This document shows positions 19,816 to 28,000 of a stretch of DNA of 59,737 nt, piece after piece. The DNA is taken from positions 1 through 59,737 of IMG/VR virus record IMGVR_UViG_3300034980_000289. One strand, written 5' to 3'. Both the position numbers and the translations under genes were made by a program. Source of the stretch: a virus. The notes below the pieces were generated by a model, which was given only the letters and a program-made list of their open reading frames with translations, had not been told where the DNA came from and searched no databases. Numbering within the stretch: position 1 is the first letter of the stretch; each line of letters begins with the position of its first letter.

Positions 19816-20376
19816 TTATAAACCACCACCACCTCCAGAGGTATCATACACAGTTATATTTTCACTAAGTATAGTTTGAGACCCAGAATCATCACAAAAA
19901 AATCTTTCAAATGCAGTACTGGATGGGACTACCTGGCTTATAGTCCAAAAATCTGTCCCACCACCAGCGCCAAGAGTATGAAGCCATCGGAATGTAGTCG
20001 ATGTCCTTGTAAAGCTAGAAGTACTATCATTCCCACTAGTTCTATCATCTTGCCATTTACTTCCTAACCAACTAGTATTCGGAGTCATTACTCTGCTTTG
20101 ATAATAGGTACCAGGACTAGAATAAGCCATTGTAGCAGTTATATAGGTATTAGAAGACAATGTAAAAGCATTGCTTGTCGGAGTGGGGCTAAAGGTCATA
20201 TCTCTTGAATTAGGGGCAAATGAAGCCCACATCTTAACATTAGTAGCACTACCGCTATTTGCACAATCAGCTCTTAATGATGTTGCAGTTGTAGAACCAC
20301 CAGTTTGGTTACCGCTTCCAGCAGCAATCAAACCTAAATCAGATAATTTGCAATTTGATGCAGAGCTAAACGCCAC
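19816..20376 (-). CDS. Beta-rich virion or fibre-tip protein
   Basis: The product is about 186 residues, full of Ser, Thr and Gly, with a predicted all-beta character and a glycine tail (SGGGGGL). I place the start at GTG 20376 (MAFSSASN) because AAAGGAAG lies seven bases upstream. The longer GTG 20394 would put that ribosome site inside the coding region. It overlaps the end of the S74 fibre gene by 11 bases, so it may be a partner or tip of that fibre. No family is recognised. Confidence 0.6.
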   Translation of the reverse strand: MAFSSASNCKLSDLGLIAAGSGNQTGGSTTATSLRADCANSGSATNVKMWASFAPNSRDMTFSPTPTSNAFTLSSNTYITATMAYSSPGTYYQSRVMTPNTSWLGSKWQDDRTSGNDSTSSFTRTSTTFRWLHTLGAGGGTDFWTISQVVPSSTAFERFFCDDSGSQTILSENITVYDTSGGGGGL

Positions 20377-22480
20377 AACTACACTTCCTTTCACTTAACT
20401 CTTTTATAGCCTCTACCAACAATGGGACAAGTTTATCATATTGCACTGCATGATATTGAGGGTCTATAGGAGCAGATGTAACTGCTTCAGGAAGAATCTT
20501 TAAAACTTCTTGAGCTGAAACTCCTACCTTCTTCTCACTTGTATCATATCCAAGACTACCAGCAAGTTCATTTGGACTATAATGAAATCCATTGAGTGAA
20601 CAAACCTTTTCTAAAGCTTTTTCAATATTTCCATGTCTTGTCTTTAGTCTATCATCTGAATAATAAGCAGTTACTTCATTGGTAGCTCTTATTTCTCCAG
20701 TTGTGCCTGAAGCTGCCGTTCCTACTCCAAATGAATCAAATTGAATATCAGAATCTGTTTTTACATTTTGGTTCATCAAATAAACTTCAGTTGCACCTTG
20801 CCCCGTATTTAAAGTTGAGCAAGTTAACGCAGCAAATGTTACAGCATCATCAGTATCTATTCCCAATGAATCTCTTGTCGGAAGAGTTTGGTCACCAGTA
20901 TTAGTCCCAGATAGATTTCCTATATCTGTTAAGTCTTGTGCAGAGAGGTCTACATAAGCAGCAGTGCCAAGACTAAGAGTTGTTTTTATTTCAGCTACTG
21001 TAGTAACACCTGTTCCACCTCGTGCAACTGCTAATGTTCCACTTGTAATGTTCGCAGCTGAATGATTGTGAGAGACTAAAGCAAAATCTTCAGCATCTCT
21101 TGTGGCTATATCACCAAGTCCAAGAGAAGTTCTTCCATTGGAAGCATTAAGGTCAGTCGAACCTCCAGTCCATTTAGCATCAGTATTAGGAGCAGTATTG
21201 GTAATAGTTAATACATCATCAGCCGTAAAATTAACATCAATACCATTACCTTCTGCTATTTGCAATGTATCACCTGAAGTAATTGTGTATGTAGTAGTAT
21301 CACCGTCTTTTATAGTCCAAAATTGATAATTATCATAAGTAGTAGTAAAACTTGGCGTTACCGTAGTGACATTGCTTCCTTGAGCAGCTAAAGCCCAAAC
21401 AATACCACCACCGTCTATAAATCTTAAATTTCCAGTAGTTTGAGTAAAATATCCACCAAGAGGATTAACGTAAGAAGTGCTTATTGTAGCAGCAGATAAA
21501 TTAGCATTTATTTGTATATATCCAGTATCAGTATCTGTGTCTGTGGTAGTCATGGTAATATTAGTTCCAGCTACTAAATTACGTAGACAAGCAGCAGTTG
21601 TTGCAGAGCCTCCTCCAGTTAAAATTAATCCATGTTGTGAAGAGCCAGCACTTACTCCAGTGGCATCTGATAGAGTATAAGATGTAGTATTATTAGACGC
21701 TATAGTCATATTGTCACCACTAGGGGTTAAATATATATTAGGGCCAGCTACCAATTTTAAATCATCATTGCTACCTGAACTAGGAGCTAATCTTAAAATT
21801 ACATCATCTGAACTATCTACCCAAGAAGTAGCATAAGTAGTGTTTGTATCTGGGGGGAAATTAATTGTAGGTGTTAATATTGTATCATTCCCATCATCCG
21901 TTGCTGTAAAAAAGATGCCAGTACTTGCACCACTATCATAATCACTAGCAAATTTTAAATTAGTATTAGCTCCTATTGCTGTCGCATAACTACTGCTCAC
22001 TTCACTATAACTTTGAACTGATTCTATACCAGTGCCAGATATTGCATTAAAGTTTATATAAGAGCCATAATCAACACTATCAACAACAGTAATTGACAAA
22101 TTATTATTTTGGCTTCTTACTCCTCTAATATATGCATCACTAGAGGTATCAACAAACACTGCATCTTGAACAGTAGAATCAGCTCCTGTATATGAATTAT
22201 TAACATTTTTAACTGCTACTCCTCCTTCACTTGGTGTGGCAGTCCCTCCTCTAGAAATAACAGTACTTGGAGGTCTTCCTTTTGAAAAATCGCCTGTTGA
22301 AATTGACATTTCATTCCACCCAAGCTCCCCTTTTACTAAATGTACAAGACCCTTTCCAGGTACTTGAGTAAAAGATTGGTCTCCCATCTTACCTGAACGT
22401 GGATGAGGAGTACCTCTCTTAGTTCTAGGGGCATCTGCATGCTCATGTCTAGCTTGTCTTGTTTCTTTAGATGTGGGCAT
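20366..22480 (-). CDS. Tail fibre/spike with C-terminal S74 self-cleaving chaperone
   Basis: This 704-residue protein has a charged N-terminus (TRQARHEHADAPRTK), a long repetitive Thr/Gly/Asn beta region, and a C-terminal Peptidase S74 domain starting at SDDRLKTRHGNIEKA (about residue 607). In this family a Ser-Lys dyad releases the chaperone after the fibre has trimerised. It should bind the host surface. It lies far from the two other S74 fibres (27954-32251), just after the nozzle gene, so the phage carries at least three such fibres. Unusually it ends in a Cys pair (CSCGV). Confidence 0.85.
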   Translation of the reverse strand: MPTSKETRQARHEHADAPRTKRGTPHPRSGKMGDQSFTQVPGKGLVHLVKGELGWNEMSISTGDFSKGRPPSTVISRGGTATPSEGGVAVKNVNNSYTGADSTVQDAVFVDTSSDAYIRGVRSQNNNLSITVVDSVDYGSYINFNAISGTGIESVQSYSEVSSSYATAIGANTNLKFASDYDSGASTGIFFTATDDGNDTILTPTINFPPDTNTTYATSWVDSSDDVILRLAPSSGSNDDLKLVAGPNIYLTPSGDNMTIASNNTTSYTLSDATGVSAGSSQHGLILTGGGSATTAACLRNLVAGTNITMTTTDTDTDTGYIQINANLSAATISTSYVNPLGGYFTQTTGNLRFIDGGGIVWALAAQGSNVTTVTPSFTTTYDNYQFWTIKDGDTTTYTITSGDTLQIAEGNGIDVNFTADDVLTITNTAPNTDAKWTGGSTDLNASNGRTSLGLGDIATRDAEDFALVSHNHSAANITSGTLAVARGGTGVTTVAEIKTTLSLGTAAYVDLSAQDLTDIGNLSGTNTGDQTLPTRDSLGIDTDDAVTFAALTCSTLNTGQGATEVYLMNQNVKTDSDIQFDSFGVGTAASGTTGEIRATNEVTAYYSDDRLKTRHGNIEKALEKVCSLNGFHYSPNELAGSLGYDTSEKKVGVSAQEVLKILPEAVTSAPIDPQYHAVQYDKLVPLLVEAIKELSERKCSCGV

Positions 22481-25284
22481 TACCTAAGTGTTCTTTCTCT
22501 ATACACTATCGTCATATCATTTATTTGAAAATTCTTTGGGACTGTTCCATTGGCTGCAATCTTTAACTGAATCGACCTGATTGAATTTGCTTCAGAATTA
22601 ACATTTGGTTTTAATGTAGTAACATTCCAATCAGTCCCAGTAGGAGTCCCTAAATCAGCTGGGCTAGTATCTGATGCACCAAATTTAAACGCTTTAGTTT
22701 GAGATGCTTCTCCATCAACCCCATAAGTCATAGTTATATTAGAATCGGCAGCTGCACTTCCAGCATCGTTAGTAGATTTCCAAGTTAATATAACTTTATA
22801 AATTCTTTTTAAGGTTCCTGGGTTTCCAAAATCAATATCTTTTGTCTTTATTAATAAGTTAGCAGTAGATGACTCCGAATCATCCCACTGTAAAAGATTC
22901 CCTGATGAATCCAAAACCTTGACTACATTATTATCTAATATGAAGTTGCTATAAGTAGAAAAATTAAGTTTTTGTTGATGCCTAGTCCATCCTTGAGTTG
23001 TTAAGCAATACTCATATAAATCTCTATAACTATTTCCACTATCATTTACCCAGCTGCCTGTTACAAATAACTTTCTTTTATTTGGTAGATAAAATGTTTG
23101 ACTATTAGGCATAATGTGAGATGCCCATTCACTTGGTTTAATAGACCCTTCAGTTAGGTTCGTAACCTTTTGACCATCGTAAAGATAACAACCATTCTCA
23201 TTCGCCCACGAAACTCCAAAATCAGTTTTAGAAGCAGCCCCTGGATGAGTAACCCCCATACCAACAAAAGTATCCTCTAAAAATTCAGTAGATTTAGTCG
23301 CATTTATTAAATACATTGTATTTCTTTTAAATTGTAAAATTCTATCTGCATAGGTATCTAAGTGTATTATATCATCGCCATCATTTATAGCAACATCTAT
23401 TTCTCTCCCTGATGAGGGGAAGCAATCAAAAGAATTGGTAACAGACTTAATCATTCTGTCTCCATATGTCTTACCGTCTTGTTCAAGATTTCCTATATAG
23501 ACTTTTCTATTTAACACAACAGCCGTTTTATATTTAGCAGATATTGTATCGACAGTCGACTTAAACCCATTTAACGCATCAAACGATTCAAGAAGAGGTA
23601 ACCCAGTCGTTTCTATTAAATTTGATTTATTGCAAGTAGATGAAAATGTTTCAAAAGCATCAATCGTAGAACCAAATTTATCAGCAGGGAATTCAGGTTC
23701 CCATGCCCCCTTTAGTCCTTTAAGAAAATCTAACTCAGAAACTCTATAAGGGACATCCTCATCTATCATATACAGATTAGAGCCAGTTATCCTATTATTT
23801 GTAATAGATTTAATATATGCATTTATACCTATCTTATAACCCCAATCATTTGGATGTAAGGTTATAGAGGATGGGAATGAATACAATAAACTCTCAGCGT
23901 CTTGATTCTCATCGTAAATAAATGAATATGCAAAGTCCTTAATCCCTTTAGCTCCTGAACTACCAACCTTATCTGAATCTCCTACTCTTAAATCAGAAAC
24001 ATGAAGCACAGAATAAGAGTCGTCTGGCCCTCCTTCTGTGGACAGCCCCCCTGAGCCAGTAAATTGTAAACTCAAATCAGCACGAAAGGTAAAGCCAACG
24101 GGAACCATTGATGTTACTGCAGTATTACTCTTCCCTGTTATTTCATCATAGGGTAATTCAAGGACAACCCACTCACCATAATTAGCCTCAAGAATTGGCG
24201 TTATATCTACTTCCCAATAAAATGTTTGATTTGAACTATTTTTTATAGTTATTCTTGCGTTAGTAAATTTTATCTGACATACTACACTATCAGCAATTGC
24301 CAAAGTATGTGTCCCAAGCCACATATCTCTATTCCCCTTATCTTCAGTTCTTACTGCTATATAATATGACTTTCCAGAGACTAAATTATCACTAGGAGCA
24401 GTAAATGCTGGAGATGCCCATTCATGTCTTATATCAGCTTGGTCACTAGTCACAGGAGAACTATCACTGCCAAGTTGCCATCCAAACCTTCTATAATAAG
24501 TAGACCCATCAAATCCGCCTGCATATCTTTCGTCATGTTGCCGAACATTACCTGAGCTATCAGTCATAGTAAAAGCACTTGACGAGGAGAATAACTCGGA
24601 GCTTGTCCCAATTTCTTCAGTATCATCTCTTAAATTTCTAACATGCCACCAAATTCTATCATCAGAAAGAGCTGCGGCGTTTGTAGGAGCAACTAATTTC
24701 ATTTCGCCATTAGTAGGTGAAGACAAAGCCTGGTCTTCTTTATACCAACCCTTTTTGTCTACAGTAACCCCATCTGTAAAAAGAGTTCTATTTAGAGCCC
24801 CAATCCAAATAGGGTCATTACCAGCCGCAAAAGTTGCATCGCTAGCCCTTATAGCTCCATCAACACTATAAAAGAATAATTTAGGACTCTCATTACTCTG
24901 CAAATCCAAGAAATCAACAGATGTATTTAAATGCGTAGGTGTTTCCCAATTTCCGCCATCTGGACTCCAATAAAGCTTTTGGTCAGCCTCTCTATAAGCT
25001 AATATATAATCTGTCCTAGTCGGGGCAGGGTCACCATCCCAGTCTTTATGAAAATCAGATGAAAATCTAAAAAGACCATAACCTCTAATATTACTACTAA
25101 CTTCAGGCTTTGTAGAAGCTGAATTTGTTATAGTGGTTAAACTACCAGCGTTAGTTATTCTTCCAATATCATCAACTGATACATCTTTCGCTTCAGATAA
25201 TTGATTATCTAATATGTCCCTTGCATCAGATTTTGTATTTAAACCACCGTGGTAAGAGTCTACCTTGTGGAATTTACGAGGCAT
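22480..25284 (-). CDS. Tail nozzle / stabilisation-like protein
   Basis: This 934-residue protein starts with the pattern typical of T7 gp12/P22 gp10-type tail proteins: YHGGLNTKSDARDILDNQLS, then a conserved 'VDDIGRITNAGSLTT'. The rest is a long beta-propeller-like array with inserted Ig-like segments around residues 280-430. Such proteins form the distal tube or gate of a short tail. The N-terminal pattern is what I rely on. It overlaps the next fibre gene by one base. Confidence 0.75.
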   Translation of the reverse strand: MPRKFHKVDSYHGGLNTKSDARDILDNQLSEAKDVSVDDIGRITNAGSLTTITNSASTKPEVSSNIRGYGLFRFSSDFHKDWDGDPAPTRTDYILAYREADQKLYWSPDGGNWETPTHLNTSVDFLDLQSNESPKLFFYSVDGAIRASDATFAAGNDPIWIGALNRTLFTDGVTVDKKGWYKEDQALSSPTNGEMKLVAPTNAAALSDDRIWWHVRNLRDDTEEIGTSSELFSSSSAFTMTDSSGNVRQHDERYAGGFDGSTYYRRFGWQLGSDSSPVTSDQADIRHEWASPAFTAPSDNLVSGKSYYIAVRTEDKGNRDMWLGTHTLAIADSVVCQIKFTNARITIKNSSNQTFYWEVDITPILEANYGEWVVLELPYDEITGKSNTAVTSMVPVGFTFRADLSLQFTGSGGLSTEGGPDDSYSVLHVSDLRVGDSDKVGSSGAKGIKDFAYSFIYDENQDAESLLYSFPSSITLHPNDWGYKIGINAYIKSITNNRITGSNLYMIDEDVPYRVSELDFLKGLKGAWEPEFPADKFGSTIDAFETFSSTCNKSNLIETTGLPLLESFDALNGFKSTVDTISAKYKTAVVLNRKVYIGNLEQDGKTYGDRMIKSVTNSFDCFPSSGREIDVAINDGDDIIHLDTYADRILQFKRNTMYLINATKSTEFLEDTFVGMGVTHPGAASKTDFGVSWANENGCYLYDGQKVTNLTEGSIKPSEWASHIMPNSQTFYLPNKRKLFVTGSWVNDSGNSYRDLYEYCLTTQGWTRHQQKLNFSTYSNFILDNNVVKVLDSSGNLLQWDDSESSTANLLIKTKDIDFGNPGTLKRIYKVILTWKSTNDAGSAAADSNITMTYGVDGEASQTKAFKFGASDTSPADLGTPTGTDWNVTTLKPNVNSEANSIRSIQLKIAANGTVPKNFQINDMTIVYRERTLR

Positions 25285-25512
25285 TTATTTCTTTATGACT
25301 TTTTTTACTGCTTTTGCTTTTTTCACTACTTTAGTTACTTCATCTTCTGCATTTTCTAAAGCTTTTCTTACTTTAGCAACGATTTCATCGTCTTTAGTGC
25401 TTGAAGTTAAGGAAGTAGCAAACTCCGCATATTCAATAACGGCTTCAATCATCCCCTTTTTGCTAACAAGATGTTTGATAAACTTGCTTAATAATCTAAA
25501 TGATTTTATCAT
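25285..25512 (-). CDS. Small basic amphipathic protein
   Basis: The 75 residues form one or two amphipathic helices ending in a Lys/Val-rich tail (KVVKKAKAVKKVIKK). It is part of a ten-gene cassette of small proteins and shares a TAATG with its upstream neighbour. It could bind membranes or nucleic acid. No family is recognised. Confidence 0.6.
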   Translation of the reverse strand: MIKSFRLLSKFIKHLVSKKGMIEAVIEYAEFATSLTSSTKDDEIVAKVRKALENAEDEVTKVVKKAKAVKKVIKK

Positions 25513-25673
25513 TACTTATCTTTCCCAGCCAATTTAAAGACTGCTTTTTTAACTGATGTCCATAACAAATCATCCCATTTACTTGGGCTCAACGCTACGG
25601 CTTTGTCGATTGCGAGAATGGCTATTATAACATATTGCCAATTCTGTACAACTATTTCTACAACTTCTTTCAT
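25512..25673 (-). CDS. 53-residue holin-like membrane protein
   Basis: This gene starts at ATG 25673, behind AAGGAG, and ends at TAA 25512-25514, sharing TAATG with the next gene. The protein has one hydrophobic helix (VVQNWQYVIIAILAIDKAV) followed by a charged C-terminus. This single-span layout with a basic tail is typical of small holins or membrane accessory proteins of phages. Function is inferred from shape only. Confidence 0.65.
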   Translation of the reverse strand: MKEVVEIVVQNWQYVIIAILAIDKAVALSPSKWDDLLWTSVKKAVFKLAGKDK

Positions 25674-25683
25674 AATATTCTCC

Positions 25684-25947
25684 TTAATGAATTATCATTG
25701 CTACTAGTATTTGAACAAAACTAAACACTATTACAAATCCCAAAGCAATACCTTTCCACCTATTAATAGTGGAATCATGCTCAGCAATACTACCATTCTG
25801 CTTCTGTAAATGAGACTCTATACGTTTAATATGATGATAAATATTCTCAATATGAGCATTGGTTTTAGCATTTTGGACTGCTATGTCCGTTACTTTGTCT
25901 TCCAGATTATGCCTAAAGTGCCAAACGCTTTGTTTTTCTTGAGCCAT
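25684..25947 (-). CDS. Membrane-anchored coiled-coil protein (XhlA/holin-like layout)
   Basis: The 87 residues comprise a charged coiled coil (about 10-62) followed by a C-terminal membrane helix (GIALGFVIVFSFVQILVAMI). This matches the layout of haemolysin XhlA-like and holin-associated proteins. It belongs to the small-protein cassette between the fibres and the nozzle, where a lysis function is plausible. Confidence 0.6.
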   Translation of the reverse strand: MAQEKQSVWHFRHNLEDKVTDIAVQNAKTNAHIENIYHHIKRIESHLQKQNGSIAEHDSTINRWKGIALGFVIVFSFVQILVAMIIH

Positions 25948-26041
25948 TTATTATTTCATAATTAATTTTCAAACCATTAGAGTCAAATAAAACAACGGGC
26001 GTTGAATTAGTGGTATTAGGATTGTATTGAATTAGTTTCAT
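25913..26041 (-). CDS. 42-residue small hypothetical protein
   Basis: This short frame runs from ATG 26041 to TAG 25913-25915. The start shares TAATG with the gene upstream, and the end overlaps the next gene by 35 bases. The product is polar, with a basic end (GSRKTKRLAL). Close coupling is the main support. No function can be given. Confidence 0.45.
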   Translation of the reverse strand: MKLIQYNPNTTNSTPVVLFDSNGLKINYEIINGSRKTKRLAL

Positions 26042-26208
26042 TATTTTTTATCTTCTTTTTCCTTCTTCTTAGATTCTTTTTCTTCTGATGCCTTATCGCT
26101 AATCATCTGTTGAACAAGAGCAATCGCTCCAGTAATTTGATGAAAATTAGCTTCCATCTGTTTTTGTTGATTTACAAGTTCTTCTAGTCTTTCATCTAAA
26201 GTAGCCAT
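26041..26208 (-). CDS. 55-residue coiled-coil protein
   Basis: A strong AAGGAGATAGCAAT ribosome site precedes ATG 26208. The protein is one charged helix with heptad character (LDERLEELVNQQKQME) and a Lys/Glu tail. Its stop overlaps the next start (TAATG). It probably pairs with another coiled coil of the cassette, but no family is recognised. Confidence 0.65.
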   Translation of the reverse strand: MATLDERLEELVNQQKQMEANFHQITGAIALVQQMISDKASEEKESKKKEKEDKK

Positions 26209-26223
26209 ATTGCTATCTCCTTT

Positions 26224-26478
26224 TTATTGTTTACCATTTGTCCTCCCTTTGAGGAAATTTAAATCATCTGTTATATCGTTCATTTCTTGAAGCAATTGTT
26301 CGTGTCTTCTGTCTCTAACTTCGTCAGAACGATTCCATCTATCTATTAATTTAATACAAATTTGTTCTATTTCGCCAAGTTTACTTGTTAGGGTAGTTCT
26401 AAGGAAATGTATCATTCCTACGAATAAGAAAACTACAACTCCTACAATCCCCCACTCCTGTATCATAAACTTTTCCAT
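26224..26478 (-). CDS. Membrane protein with N-terminal span and coiled coil
   Basis: This 84-residue protein has a membrane helix at about residues 8-26 (WGIVGVVVFLFVGMIHFL) and then a charged helical tail. The layout resembles an inner-membrane spanin or a membrane-tethered accessory. It is coupled to the preceding gene by TAATG. No sequence signature lets me choose between these roles. Confidence 0.6.
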   Translation of the reverse strand: MEKFMIQEWGIVGVVVFLFVGMIHFLRTTLTSKLGEIEQICIKLIDRWNRSDEVRDRRHEQLLQEMNDITDDLNFLKGRTNGKQ

Positions 26479-26762
26479 TATCTTTTCTTCAATCCCATTT
26501 TTTGTAATAGACTTTTATTTTCTTCTACTAATTCTTCATTATGATGCTCAAGTTCTTCTAAATGCTGTTTTTCCATATCGTGCATTTTAGAAGTTAACAC
26601 CACCAATTCTTCGTGCATATCGCCAACTGTTCTATCCATACTTGCAAACTTCATTTGCACTTGGTAGTATGTAGCAATCAGCATTGAAATTCCAATCATA
26701 GCCTTTATTAAGAATGCTATTGATATGTGTACCTGACTATCTGCACTAATCCCTTTCGTCAT
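26478..26762 (-). CDS. Membrane protein with coiled coil (i-spanin-like layout)
   Basis: The 94 residues hold one membrane helix (about 12-34, ISIAFLIKAMIGISMLIATYY) and a long coiled coil rich in Glu, His and Lys. An N-in, C-out span with a periplasmic coiled coil is the usual layout of i-spanins. A partner lipoprotein was not found, so the call stays structural. Confidence 0.6.
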   Translation of the reverse strand: MTKGISADSQVHISIAFLIKAMIGISMLIATYYQVQMKFASMDRTVGDMHEELVVLTSKMHDMEKQHLEELEHHNEELVEENKSLLQKMGLKKR

Positions 26763-26889
26763 CCTGAACCTCTGGAACTGGTATCCCTAATTTCTTTTCC
26801 CATTTATTAATAGTTGGTTCAAGTGTTCCTCTTGCATCCGCAATTAGAATCACAACTGCCACTACACAATGTAGATAAAACCATGTCAC
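26746..26889 (-). CDS. 47-residue membrane protein, GTG start
   Basis: GTG 26889 overlaps the upstream stop as GTGA, and TAG 26746-26748 ends inside the next gene. The protein has an N-terminal hydrophobic helix (WFYLHCVVAVVILIADA) and a soluble, acidic tail. It is one more member of the small membrane cassette and unnamed. Confidence 0.55.
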   Translation of the reverse strand: MTWFYLHCVVAVVILIADARGTLEPTINKWEKKLGIPVPEVQDDERD

Positions 26890-27278
26890 TTCAGAACCAC
26901 TGAATGCCAGTCAATAGCTTTTCTAACATCGTCTGTACTTAATTCTAAGTTTCCGTCAAAATCAGCTTTCCAAACTTTTTTCTTTTTACCATCTTTAAAT
27001 AAAACTACACTTGGAAAATTTCTTAATCTTAGTTTTCTCGCAACTTCGGGAAGATTTTTCACTGGCAATATCATCATTTGTGTTCCCATATATGCAGAGT
27101 CGCCTTCCACAATGAATTTCCCTATATAGAAGTTTTGTTTAGAATCCGTTGACCATGAGCTGGTGAAACGAACTAACCACATCCCCTTGTAGATAGCCCC
27201 ATTAAAATTGTCATCGTTCACTACTTGTTGTACAGGTTGGGAAAATGCCAAAGACATTAATAGTATTAACCACTTCAT
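26886..27278 (-). CDS. Secreted thioredoxin-fold-like protein lacking the CxxC
   Basis: This 130-residue protein has a short signal peptide (MKWLILLMSLAFSQP) and a thioredoxin-like body. The WCxxC site is replaced by WSTDS (residues 42-46), while the cis-Pro loop RNFPSVVLF (P89) and the FKDGKKKK turn of the thioredoxin fold are kept. Without both cysteines it cannot act as a disulfide reductase, so a binding or structural role in the periplasm or on the particle is more likely. It lies inside the small membrane-protein cassette. Confidence 0.65.
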   Translation of the reverse strand: MKWLILLMSLAFSQPVQQVVNDDNFNGAIYKGMWLVRFTSSWSTDSKQNFYIGKFIVEGDSAYMGTQMMILPVKNLPEVARKLRLRNFPSVVLFKDGKKKKVWKADFDGNLELSTDDVRKAIDWHSVVLK

Positions 27279-27628
27279 TGGACTGCAATTCTCAAGTTTG
27301 TAATCTGTCTATTTAGTTCTTTAATTTCGTCTTGCATTCCTTCAATAGTCTCATAAAGGTCATCTTGATTTTCTTGAAGGTTGCCTACCTGCTGTTTATA
27401 TTGTTCGTATGACGGACTCCAGTTGAAATCACTAATACCCTTACTTGGATACTCTTGAGAAAATAATGATAGAGGTATGGGCAATTCTTTAGCTTCTTGT
27501 ATGTCGGCTTGGAGCATATACCACATTCCGATAAGGCTACTAAGTCCCATTCCTCCAGCAATAATCGTTTGGAGGCTAAGGGTGAACTTTGACCCTAATA
27601 TTTTTTCTTCGCTTAATTCTTGTGCCAT
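27275..27628 (-). CDS. Membrane protein with C-terminal coiled coil
   Basis: In these 117 residues a hydrophobic segment at about 17-42 (FTLSLQTIIAGGMGLSSLIG) is followed by a spacer and a coiled coil (GNLQENQDDLYETIEGMQDE). It overlaps the thioredoxin-like gene by four bases (ATGA-type). It may be a spanin-like or assembly component. No family is recognised. Confidence 0.6.
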   Translation of the reverse strand: MAQELSEEKILGSKFTLSLQTIIAGGMGLSSLIGMWYMLQADIQEAKELPIPLSLFSQEYPSKGISDFNWSPSYEQYKQQVGNLQENQDDLYETIEGMQDEIKELNRQITNLRIAVQ

Positions 27629-27954
27629 TAGTTTTTAGTTCCCCATGATTCTGTTCTTTGTTGTGGAGTATGGTTAAAGGACTGAGTCCCTGTATTGTTA
27701 TTATTTCCTCCACCTCTATTCTCCCCATCATTGCCTGTATTTGCTCTTCTACCGCTATTATTACCTCTACTGTAAGGATTGTAATGATATACACCACTCC
27801 TGTAAAACAATGGTCTAAAGTGATAATCATATCCAATAGGATAGCCATTTACAGAGTGATTAATCTTGACTGGTGGTTTACCATTGGTAAGCTCAACTAC
27901 AGCAAGTGCTGAGACAAAGCCTAAAAAGAAATATGCTATTGCTTTACCTGGCAT
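27628..27954 (-). CDS. Membrane-anchored Asn/Gly-rich protein
   Basis: This 108-residue protein has an N-terminal membrane helix or signal anchor (AIAYFFLGFVSALAVVEL) and a low-complexity tail of Tyr, Arg, Asn and Gly. The tail suggests a flexible, extracytoplasmic region. It is the first gene of the membrane cassette after the S74 fibre. Function unknown. Confidence 0.6.
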   Translation of the reverse strand: MPGKAIAYFFLGFVSALAVVELTNGKPPVKINHSVNGYPIGYDYHFRPLFYRSGVYHYNPYSRGNNSGRRANTGNDGENRGGGNNNNTGTQSFNHTPQQRTESWGTKN

Positions 27955-28000
27955 TATGCGTTCTCCAATGCGGTTACTTTAGCTGAGAGTTCTTGAACTG
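27954..28000 (-). repeat. Shared fibre 3'-end sequence
   Basis: Both S74 fibre genes end with near-identical DNA (here and from 29807), coding for LSAKVTALENA. The CATTATGCGTTCTCCA junction appears a third time at about 32250-32265, upstream of the next fibre stop. This marks copies made by duplication or recombination. Confidence 0.75.

Noticed and set aside
27576-27848. 90-codon minus-strand frame across the membrane cassette
   Set aside because: It is out of frame with two genes that have clear overlaps and membrane helices; its sequence is an Ile/Val-rich by-product.
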